Source: Ctena decussata
Lineage: Eukaryota; Mollusca; Bivalvia; Lucinida; Lucinidae
Reading direction: 5' to 3'
Assembly (NCBI GenBank): GCA_963989385.1
Contig: OZ022499.1
Coordinates: forward strand, 74,546,703 to 74,610,702
DNA: 64,000 nucleotides
Part shown: one piece after another, positions 22,501-34,500 of the stretch
Layout: each line of letters starts with the position of its first letter
Position numbering within the stretch: the stretch's first letter is position 1
Program-made: the position numbers and the translations under genes
The notes under the pieces: generated by a model
The model's input: only the letters and a program-made list of their open reading frames with translations
What the model was told of the DNA's origin: nothing
The model's database searches: none

Positions 22501-25500
22501 TTCACACAGGGTTCTAAGGTTGAAGATCTGTTCTGTGGTGCTCCTTCCTGCTCGGAACCTAGCCTGATCCTCCGCGATTATCTCTTCGGCTTATGGCTTA
22601 AGCCTGTTCAAGATGACTTTTAGCATGACTTTGCATGAATGCCTGATGAAGCTGATGGTTCTGTTATTCTGGCAGAGCTGTAGGTTTCCGCTTTTAGGGA
22701 GTGTAATAGTCAGCGACTGAGTCCACGGGATAGGCCATTCTCCTGTTCTCCAGCTCCTGTTATAGATATCTGACAAAACGTCAATCATGGTCTCCCCGCC
22801 AACTTGAACAAGTTCTGCTGGTATATTATCAACTCTAGCAGACTCCCCCTTCTTTAGTGCTGCTACTATAGTCTCAACTTCCTCACGAAGGATCGGTTGT
22901 TGATCTTCTTCTGGGGCTGATTGCAGTTCAGGACCGTATTTTCACCGTAAGTCTCATGGTTGTATAGTTCTGAGCAATATTCTGAGCATCTGCTGAGAAT
23001 CTCTTGTTCCTCTGTAAGGTATTTCCCAGGCCTGTCCTGGATACTTGTGGATCTACCCTGTTTCTCTGAAGTTAGATTCTGTTGTTTTTGTTCAGGCAAG
23101 TTCCAATCTCCTCGCACAGGCTAGCTATCTTGTCCTCCTTAGCTTTCTTCATTGCCTTCTTAATCCTCTTGCTTACTTCCTTGTATTCGTCTGCTCCTCC
23201 TTCTTCATACCTCTTCTTCTTCAAATTTCTGCTCTCATCACAGAGGTCGAGAACATTTCTGGTGACTCAGGGCTTTTTCCTACGACGTTCCTTCCCAAGT
23301 ATCTCTGTGGCTGCGTCAGTCACTACTGTATTGTAGGTGGTAATCATGGTATCTATGTCCATGTCATCAACCCTCAGACCAATGAGTGGTGCGCATTTCC
23401 CACCTTTTGTTGCTTGAAAAGTTCATGCCACTTCTGGGTCCTTCTTTAACTTCTCAAGATTAAACTTTAGTCTTGGCTGGGTTGGCTGCAATATCAGCCA
23501 AATTATCCTGTCCTTGCGAAGTCAATGCGTCAAAGGGACATTAAATATGCAATATAATGCATAAGCTTGACGAAAAAGAGTAAAACAGCGATTATGTCAA
23601 ATTGTGATCGATTAATCTCTCATTTGCTGCCAATAAGTAATGATCGAGTCGTTCGATTAATTGGCAAACAATTAATCCTGGCTTATCGTATGCTGTATTC
23701 GTACTGACCTGTAGCATATTTCTTTTCAGAAAAATATCCAAGAGTTTCAAATTTTGGACTGGAGGTTTCACTGAGGTGGAATGATCAACAGCTTATGGTG
23801 TACGATTCATTTGAAAGAATGTCAGGATACGAATACTTTGGTATTATAGACCACGACGAGTTTTTCAAACCGACGAAACATAATACCTTAAAGGAAATGT
23901 TGGTAATTAGTCTATATCCTTTCGACGGCCAGAGGTTTCAAGAAACTCGCTTAAAAAGGGTTGGAATAGAATCAATTTTTTCGATTCTGCTATAGATTTT
24001 CCCCTCTTTTCTTCTCTTTTCTCTCTCTTCTTATTTTCAGAAGTGATTTTTTCAAGATTTTTTCGGCATTTGAAAGTGTCTACCCAGTATGCATTTTAGA
24101 ACTGATACTAAAAGCGTACAACGCCATGTTTCTGGCATATACAGAGAAATCAACATTAATAAGATGACTGAATAAATGAGGTTGTGAGGGTCATTCAAAA
24201 AGCAATTGTCAGCAATTACGTGAAAATACGCTACGGCCGTCTACAGGATATGTACTGTCTGATAAACAGTGTCTCAAAGTGTCTATGCCACTTCTGTAAG
24301 TTTAACCCTTTCAGACTTGAAATCCCCTTTAGGTACATGTGAAAACAGAGAAGACCCAGTTCAGAGTCGAGGTCAACACTGTTTGGTAACAGGTATTATT
24401 ATCCAAGATAAAACAAGAATGAAAACATTCACCAGAAACATGCACTCATTCAAATAATAAGGATGGACTTGTCACTGATAAAAAGGGTTAAAATATTGGG
24501 AAGCATTTCATTTATATGGCTTTCTTTTTAGAATAATCAGCGTAGTCCAGGGACTTGCGAGTTGAAAACACCGGGAAAAATAAAATAATAGGCAGGCTTC
24601 GTCGTTTGTCCGTCAATCTGTCCATCATCAATCAATAGTTTCAAACGACTTCTCTGAAACCGCTAGGCCGATTTTAAACAAATTTTATATGTATGTAGGC
24701 TTTAGAGTTTAAGGTGACGGATGTTTGCAAATTGTTCCCCTCTGATAACCAAGATGGCTACCGGGAATAATAACTTTGCTTAGGCCTAAAACTCTTCTTC
24801 TCCACAGCCGATGAAGCGATTAAGCGGACAAGTTACGGAAAGCATGAAGGACGCTCCTCACTCAGTTTTATTTAAATCATAACTGTTACAATAGGCTTAC
24901 ATATTATCTACAATTTTCACGACCTCTTACTGAAATTTTATAATAATTTCAGTACCAATGAGGAATACGAAAAATACAAATTTTAGGTCTGCCGAATGTA
25001 TAATACTGAGTCATGGCCCTTTGCTGATACTGCAAAAGGATTTTCTATCTGATAGAAGCTGCATTGCTTAAACTTTCATACAATGTGATTTGCATTATAC
25101 TTCAGACAGACTAGACTTGAAGACTTTTGGTACACGAGCACTGGTCATATAATGACCCTGGGTCGACTTTGATCCTTTTTGTCTACGCCCATGGGCGTAG
25201 ACTATCTTGTAATTGCTTTCGACATGGAAGTACAGCCATTTGTTACCCACGATGCAGCTTGGCCTTTATGCAACAGCGTGAGCACTATTCACATAGCTGT
25301 CGTGAGTGGTCATACGTTGCTCGTATATATGTCATGGGCGCTGTTCGCCTAGATGTCGCGAGCGGTCATATTAAGTACTGCAGAATCTCATACGGTATCA
25401 CAAAATAGCAGAATATATCACAAGGTATAGATGAATGAATGACGTTATTTCACTGTCTTTTAATCTTCAACCATGGAATGAGATGGAACCACCACTCGTA

Positions 25501-28500
25501 CTCGTGCTTGAGATCCACCGAATGAGAATTCAGTGTCAGCTTTTGAGATATAAACAGAAGTCTAATTTTAGATTTTTTTTGGTATCAGTAACGTTTAGTT
25601 TAGTGTAAACAGTATTTTATTTGTATAAGCAACATTTTGTCATTAGTAGATAGGCAGTACAAAAGAGAATACAATATACAAAAGGGATTCGGAAAGAAGT
25701 CATATGACTTGTTTAAATCTGTATCACAAAATTACAAACGTTATCAAACAACGTACAAGTGATTTGAAATAGTATGTTGTAAAACACTACAACTGCAACA
25801 CTAATATCTGTTTGGTATTATTCTTCGTACTCATGTTGTTCCACGGGGAATGGAACCGTAAGAAATAAATAAATCTTGAGGTACCAATTAAGTAGTACGC
25901 ATTTATAAAAATCACAAGAAGTGTGTCAAGTTTAAGGGAAAATTCATCATTCTATGTCTTTACTGGTAGACAACATACAATAAGAAACAGTGTAAGACTA
26001 ACAAGGAATGTTTATTTTACCATCACAGATTTAGCTTTAGATGGCACAAAAACCGCCGCTGTCATATGTCATCTGTATCTCAATTCATTGTCCTGAAATG
26101 CCGCTTGGGAAGGTGCAACACAGGTATACGTGGCGGAACCATGGTTCAGACAAGCGTATCCCTGCTACCGCGGTCCCCACAACACAACCGACTGAGATGC
26201 TCATGACACATATCAAGCGTACTCAAAAGATTTCATAAGTGCAATATCACCTTGCTAAGGTTTGTAGAAAAGGTGTAAAACAAATTTCTAATCGTGTCTA
26301 CAAAACTTTTGTGACCTGTTCAAGAACATTTGGATACGAACATTTAGATATATAACAGCGAAACATAGTGATTTGATCTGTCCCTACCGAAGGTGCTTCG
26401 CATGCTCTGCAAACTCTACAAATGTGTAGCGCAATCATCATAATTAATAACTTTAATGTGTACATAATTTTGTGAATTAGAATGATGATGTAGCAGGCTG
26501 TAAATTTTGCGAGCCATTTTGATAGGGCCTACATAGTAATGTTTGTAAGCCCTCACAAGAGCATTTGGATAAGACCATTTGCATATATAACGATTTACAA
26601 CGCTTGCAAAACATAGTGATTGGGTCTGGCCCTACCTGCAGTGTTTAGCATGCTCTGCAAATAGTAAAATTATGTTGCGCAACCATGCATCATGCAATAC
26701 TTATCAACTATAATGCATACAAAATTTTGTAAATCGAACAGATTTCTAATTTTGTCTACAAAAATGTTTGTGAGGTGTTACAAAAACATTAAGATACGAA
26801 CATTTAAATATATAACAGTTTACAAAGCTTGCGAAGCATAGTGATTGGGTCTGTCCCTACCGACAGTGTTTCCCGTGCTCTGCAAATTGCACAACTGTGT
26901 AGCGTAATCATGCATCATAGAATAATTAGTAGCTATACTGTGTACCTAATTTTTGTGAATTAAAATTATGATATACATTGTAACAGGCTGTAAATTTTGC
27001 GACCATTTAAATTGGCCCCATACAATATTGTTGGTAAGCTCTCACAAGACCACTTGGATAAGGGTCTTTTTATATATAACAATTTATAAAGCTTGCAAAA
27101 CATAGTGATCGGGTCTGTCCTTACCTACAGTCTTTCGCCTGCCCTGCAAATCGTAAAGCTGTGTTGCGCAGTGACGCAAAAAAAAACAACTTGCAAGAAT
27201 TCATATAAAGTTTTACTATTATGTTATTCGGTACAATACATAAAATCTTCATATTAGTTACTATGATCCTACATCATTGTATTTTCTACTATCCTAGCTC
27301 AAAACGTTTGGATTTTATTAGAAACACTTGCACGGCCAAAAGTAACCACTCATTTCCGCTGTGGCCAATTCATTTTTTCCATACAAAAGAGTTCTTATCG
27401 TTGGGATACAAAATAATGGCACTGTATCAAGCATTTCCTGTCTTAAGTTACTAAAACGAATGCACTTAAATCAAGTAAGTAGTGCTGTGTATCCTCCGTC
27501 GCCCCACAGTCACAAAGTGGACTGTCTATAATCTTTTTGTACAGATGTTGGCTCAAGGAACTACAATTCGTTCTCAGCCTCGAATGATAAATTTAGCATT
27601 TTCATTTACCTGAAAAGTAATACGAAGGAGGAGTCTCTATATTAGAATTAAGTTTACTTTTAAAGGATGCTATAGTAGGTAAGTTACGTGTTTCTTCAGG
27701 TAGCTCGTTCCATCCGCGAATCGCTGAAGGAAGAATTTATATATAATATAGCTGCGTATTAGCGTGAACTGAATGGAGATCGGCCTCATTTTGTAAGTTA
27801 TAATGTGTAGTACTTCCGACAGTAGGTGGTAGAAGAGATGACAGATAATCGGGAGAAAAGCCGTTTTGCATTTTGAAAAAGAGTAAAAGCGTATTATCCC
27901 CAACCGAAAGGTTCGGGAGATATAGCGATGAGCCTGGCATCCGTCCGTCCGTAAACATTTTCTTGTCCGCTCTATATCTTGAATACCTTTTGGAATATTT
28001 TCATGAAACTTCACAGTTGTGTAGAACAAATCATGACAATGTGTCGCGTACAAGAATAGTAACTCTTGCTATTGTACTTTTTGAGTTATCTCCCCTTTAT
28101 TGATTTTTGACAGATTTGTGTCCGCACTGTATATTGAATACCCTTTGAAATATTTTCATGATACTATACAGATATGTAGAACAGGTCATGACGATGTGTA
28201 GCGAACAAGAATGACAGCTCTTGCTTTCTTACTTTTTGAGTTATTTCCCCTTGATGGTTTTAGGTGTGATTTCGTGTCCGCTGTATAACTTAAATACCTT
28301 TTGAAATATTTTCATAATACTACACAGTAGAACAGGTCATGACAATGTGTCGCGAACAAGAATGACATCTCTTGCTTTCTTGCTTTTTGAGTTATTTCCC
28401 CTTGATTGTTTTAGGTGTGATTTCCTGTCCGCTCTATAACTTGAATACCTTTTGAAATATTTTCATGATACTTCACAGATATGTATAACAGGTCATTACA

Positions 28501-31500
28501 ATGTGTCACAAACAAGATTGACAACTCCTGTTTTCTTACTCTTTGAGTTGTTTCCCTTTGATGGTTTTAGCTGTGATTTCGTGTCTGCTCTGTAACTTGA
28601 ATACCTTTTTAAATATTTTCATGATACTTCACAGTTACGTAGAACAGGTCATAACAATGTGTCGCGAAAAGGAATGACAACTTTTGCTTTCTGACTTTTT
28701 AGTTACTCCCCTTGATGGTTTTAGCTGTAATTTTGTGTTTGTTCCATAACTTGAATACCCTTTAAACTATTTCTATGATACTTTACAGATATGCAGAACA
28801 GGTCATGGCAATGTGTCTCATACATGAATGACAACTCTGTCATCCATACTGTCCGAGTTATTTCCCTTTGGTAGTTTGAGCTGCAGTTAGCTGTCTCTGC
28901 TTTATATCTCCATAACCCTGTCTAATACTCTTATAAGTTTTAGAATATTGATGATCATGCCATGATATCTTATCATGTTCTTTAATTTCTGTGCCCCCCC
29001 CCCCCCCCCCGCCCCCAAAACACACACAATTTTTTCCAGATTTGGATTTTTTGTCCAATTAACTTACGAAAGAGCTCAACATTAGATTTGTAGGGCTTGG
29101 ACTTTGGAAGTTATTCACATATTTTGAACTGTAGAGTAGATATGCTATACATTGTGTATATGGTGGCTGTTTGAGATTTTACCTCTTTTTCGCGGTCTGG
29201 TTTACTGGTTTTGTCTGAGTGTTAGATAATCATGCATCTGTTAAACAGATAATGTCAATCGGAAGCATTTGCCTAAACTTCTCAAGGCTATTTTGTTTTT
29301 CTCTGCGAGAGGCGAACGTTTCCCAGCCAGTTTCTTGAAGAAGAGAATTATAGACACAAGTTTAGTGGATCCAGTCACTATCCGAGCAGCATCGTTTTGA
29401 TTTTTTTCAAGTTCATACTCTTCATTTTGAGTGCAGTTATTCCACACCACCTCTGCATATTCCAGAAGCGGTCGTATGTTATCTGAAGAGATTTTCTATC
29501 CAGTTTGAATTTCAACTTACGCATTATATTAATTCGAAACCAAGCTCTAGATTTTATACAGTCAAAATGTTCGTGCAGGAGCAGTCGTCTGAGAACGTTA
29601 GACCCAGATGTTTATGTGAAGTAACCTCATTTTTAGTTCCTGATTCATATTTAGAGGAGGGTTGTTTGGTTTGTTACGCTTTCTACTGAAGACTACGGAC
29701 TCTGACTTAAACTATGGTTTGAGGGCTGGATTTGGATTTTGATTGTTTCAGTTCCTGGTCTTTGCATACTTTTTACTTTTAAACAGATTAAAAGTAGCAC
29801 ACCATTTCTTCGCCCATGAGTGGATCTTAGCTAGATCGGAATTAAAATGATCGGCCGCTGTCGGAGGGTCAAATATTATAATATAGATACTAGTGTCATC
29901 TGCAAAGAGTCTAGAATAGTTGACTGTATATCTTCAACAATATCATTAATGTACAAAAGCAGTAGTAGCGGCCCAAGGCACTCCTGCTTTAAGGAATAAC
30001 CAGTTTGAAGCGGTACCGAGCAATACAAACCTTTGCTTTCTATTAGTTAAGTAGTCTGTGAACCATTGCAGGAGAGACCCAGAAATACCCACAGCCTGCT
30101 GTTTGTAAAGAAGGCCTTGATGCCATACCCTGTCAAAGGCTTTGCTTACATCGCAAAATACTGCTCGAACCTCTTTTCCTTCATCAAGAGCTTTGCAAAA
30201 TGTGTTATAGACACCAACTAGTTGGTTTACCGGAGAATATTTGGGAAAGAAATCGGACTGCGGGGGGATGTTAAAGTATTATGATCACGAAAAAAATTAA
30301 AAATATGTTTATGTATAACTTTTTCCAATACTTTGCTTATCGTGTGTTTAAAGATTCACGCCTTTTTTATGATTACAAAAACGTTTCCATGAAATATTTT
30401 CACAGTAACTTCGAAATTTGACAATAGATCTTAAGAGCGTTTTTAGTGAACAGGAATTTTAAACCAAAAACCAAAAAAAAAAAAAAAAAAAAGTTTATAA
30501 AAAAAGTTTATAAAAAAAGAAGCGGCCCGCGGCCGAAATCGCCGTATTGGATAGAATCAATTTGCTCTGACGTCACGAGCGCGTGCACAAATCAGAAAAA
30601 TACCGAGGTATCGTCATATGACCGTAAGGCGTGGTATAGACTTTCTATTGGCAGACAATAGTGTTCATTTATATTTTCAATTTCGATACTATATTTTAAT
30701 AAAAAAAATACATGAAACTGAAACACTTTTTCTGATTTTTTTATGATGGATTTAGAACAGATTATATATTAGCTAACGAAATAAGTAAAATTGTTTATTT
30801 TGGAAATGGTGAAAAAAAAATGAGTGAGTACACTTTTAAGAGAGATTAAGGCCTATAATTAGAGACAGATGAAGGATCATTCTTTTTAAATACGGACGTT
30901 ACATTAGCCTCTTTCCAAATAGCCGGCACTTTACCTTTCAACTGGGAAAATTTAAAGAGGTCACACAGAGGAAAAGATAGCGGACGCCGAGAGCGTGCAT
31001 TTAAAAATATTCGATTATCTATTGCATCTGGACCTGTTAGTTTTAATACTTTTAACATTATTTCAACCTCTTGAAGCGTTGTAGATATCAAATCTAGACT
31101 ATGCGGCAGTGGAGGAATGAAGAGTTAGTTTCGTCCAAAAGTGTTTGTTCATCAAAAACATTTAGTAAATTAGCTTTGTCCACATCTTCAGAATAAATGT
31201 CTCCATTCTTAGTTAGACGCGAAACGATGAGTGATTGTCAGGTTTAATAAATTGTTTTAAATTGTTTTCCACCAGTCTTCAAGTTGGTCCAGGGTTACAG
31301 TGGACTCGACAGTATCGGATCAAGTTAAAAAAACTCCTGTTTTGTTGCATGTGAATGCTAAAAGTATGTATGTTGTCACATATAACAACTGCAAAATATC
31401 CCTTCTATCTATCCATGTCAAAATATTTACGAAATTTATTCCTTTAATGGCAGACACCCTATTCTGACTTACAGGGGGGGGGGGGGGGGTCGTACTACAA

Positions 31501-34500
31501 TAACGAATCAGGTGCGACAGTATCGGATCATATGATATTATCTTATAGGAGAGTTCCTCCGGAGCATTCTGCCAACATTCTAAGCTTCAGTAATTTTTGC
31601 TACATAAACAGTTGGACCTATTAAACCCTCAGATAAAAATTTTACGGCCTCTCAACGATATTTTTGATGTGGTCCTTCACCAGCAACGTTTATGTCTGTT
31701 AAATAAAAATTAAATGTATACAAAAGTACAAGCATGCCAAAATTTCTTAACTCAGTAATCCCCTGCGCCCCACAGCACGGAATTATTCAAACAGTAAAGA
31801 TCATAATCTGCCTTTGCAAAGTGTAGATCTGATAAGACCGTAGAGTCTGATCAGGATCAACAAATTTACGGTGATTTTCCGCCTTAACGATATTTCAGTG
31901 CGATCAGTGTAAAAACACTACATGGTCATTGAACGAGTTCTTCGGCATTAATCTGAGTCTTTACAGAGTACAGGTGTCCATCCGATGAACGCCAGTCATT
32001 ATTGGGTTCACAACTTACATGCGAGCTGATCTCGAATGTTTCTTGGGAATGTTTAGCAGAAGCTTAGTTGTGCTACGCACAACCTTTATTACCATATGCT
32101 AGCATGTTGGGCGTTGGATGAGGGATGTTTTACAAAAAGGATGTTGTCTTAGTTTTATACTGATCTTCTTTGAAACAAAAACTGCAGCCAATCAGGTAGT
32201 TGATTTATGATTTGTTTTCAGCAACAGACCATGCAGCCAACATCCTGTTTATCAGATGAGGCCTGTATTTCAGTTCAAACTATACGATGATCCGTTACTG
32301 TCGCACATCGGTGCCCCACTTTTCAAGTCTTTAGTTTCATCAAATACTGGGATGTCACAAAAATAATGACTGCCTGCAATTTTAGGGATGCTAGGTTACA
32401 TAACAAAGCAAAATTGGATTCGGTCGCCTGATGATAAAATAGTTTAAATCTGTTTTGGGTTTAACGAGCAACAGGCGAAATACAAGCGCCGCTGAAGAGG
32501 GGCCAAGCGTTTCAACAACTCTGATTTGTTTCACAGCCGCAGATTTCAAAGCCACTGAGCAGATTGAAATTATATCTAATTTGAAACCGTCCTGGGTCGT
32601 GGAATGAACATTTGTTTAACTAGTTGTAGTCACATGACCGAAATGGCCGTCCTACCCATATATGGTAAAACATTTCAAATTCTTCCTCTCGAGAACCAAA
32701 TGTTCCATGGCATGGGAACCTGATGTGATGCAGTTTGAATTCATAAACATGCACAGTAAGGTGATGATCCTGGGTTGAAATCGGATCTGTTAATTATAGT
32801 CTCGCTTTGAAAAAAGAGGGTTACATGTATACTGGATTTGGTCTTTCCGTAATTCCGTAATTCCCCAACTCCGTCATTCCGTAAGATTTTTGTGTCACAG
32901 TTTTCTCTGGAATCCTGAAATTTGGTATAGAAATGGACACTGAGTTGTTGTATTGTGGGATCGAGAATGGCGCTCATTATACCCCCGCTTTGAAAAAGTG
33001 GGGGGTATACTGGTTTACATCTGTCCGTAGTTCCGTCCGTCCTTCCGTAATTCCGTAACACTTTTCCGTCAAAGATATCTCAAGAACCATTCAAGATAGA
33101 AACTTCATATTTGGTATACAGGCTGACATAGACAAGTTGTATTGTGGGACTGAGAACTGGCTCTCTCCTGTTTGTTCTTCCTTGCATTTGTTCACTTTTC
33201 TTTCTCTTCACACTTTTTCGTCAAAGATATCTCTGAAACGGTAAAAGATAGAATGTAGATATTTGTTATACAGGTTATACAGGTTGACAACAACAAGTTG
33301 TATCGTGGGATACAAAACCGCCCTGTATTTGCTCACTTTGCTTTCTCTCCATGCATTCAGTACTGTATTTTTGTAAAAGATTTCTCAGCAACTGTTCCAA
33401 GTAGAAGGTTTTTGATTGGTACATGAGTTGACAATGACTTGTTGTATCGTGGGATTGAGAAGTGGCCCTCTCTTGTTTGTTCTTCCTTGTATTTGTTCAC
33501 TTTTCTTTCTCTCCACACTTTTTCGTCAAAGATATCTCTGCAATGGTAAAAAATAATTGTAGATATTTGGTATACAGGTTGTCAATGGCAAGTTGTATAT
33601 TCGGATACAAAACCAACCTTTTACTGTATGTTCACCCCTGTATTTGCTCACTTTGCTTTCTCTCCATGCATTCAGTACTGTAATTTTTCGTAAAAGATTT
33701 CTCAGTAACTGTTCAAGGTAGAAAGTTTGTAATTGGTATATGAGTTGACAATGACTTGTTGTATTGTGGGATTGAGAATAGGCATTCTTCTCTTTATTTT
33801 TTCTTCCTTATATTTGTTCACTTTTGTTTCTCTCCACACTTTTTGTCAATGATATTTCTGCAATGGTAAAAGATAGAATGTAGATATTTTATATACAGGT
33901 TGACAATGACAAGTTATATATTCGGATACAAAACCCTTGCAACCTTCTACTGTTTGTTCTTCCCTGTATTTGTTCACTTTTCTTTCTGTCCATGCGTTCA
34001 GTTCTGTAATTTTTCGTAAAAGATTTCTCAGCAACTGTTCAAGGTAGAAAGTTTATATTTGGTATATGAGTTGCCAGTGACTTGTTGTATTTGGGGAATT
34101 GGTTTAAACAGTATTTATTTGCTGTAATACAATGTTATATGTACAGAATACATGGTAAAAGATTCGGTCGGAAGCTCTTTGGCTTGTAGAGACCGTCCCC
34201 TTGGAAACAACAGATTATAGAATATAACATGAATGCAGAATTGAGAATGGGCCTTCTTCTCTTTGTTTTTCTTGTATTTGTTCACTTTTCTTTTTCTCCA
34301 CACTTTTTCATCAAAGATGTTTCTGTAACAGTGTAGGATAGAAAGTTTAAATTAGGTATGAAAAATGACTATGACAAAGTGTATCATAGGATAGAGAACC
34401 ACTCTTGTTTGTTCTTCCCTGTATTTGTTCACTTTTCTTTTGATGCATTCAGTATTGTTATTTTTGTAAAAGATTTCTTGGCAGCTCTGCCGTTTCATAA

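Larger units (their letters stand above)
27220..31110 (-). mobile_element. Old LINE copy, antisense in GT92 intron 3, split by later insertions
   Basis: Minus-strand fragments run in coding order from high to low coordinate: a pre-RT segment ending VFKKNDPSSVSNYRP (31091-30846), RT core pieces around 30290-29880, a stretch VWNNCTQNEEYELEKNQNDA with AARIVTG (29448-29340), then LLLFFKMQNGFSPDYLSSLL (about 27890), and a C-terminal C-D-C-G-A-T-E-D-type segment near 27520. Frameshifts are frequent. Between pieces lie a tandem-array element (27903-29270) and a 70-bp retroelement end (29711-29780). It resembles the CR1/Jockey-like branch. Confidence 0.75.
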
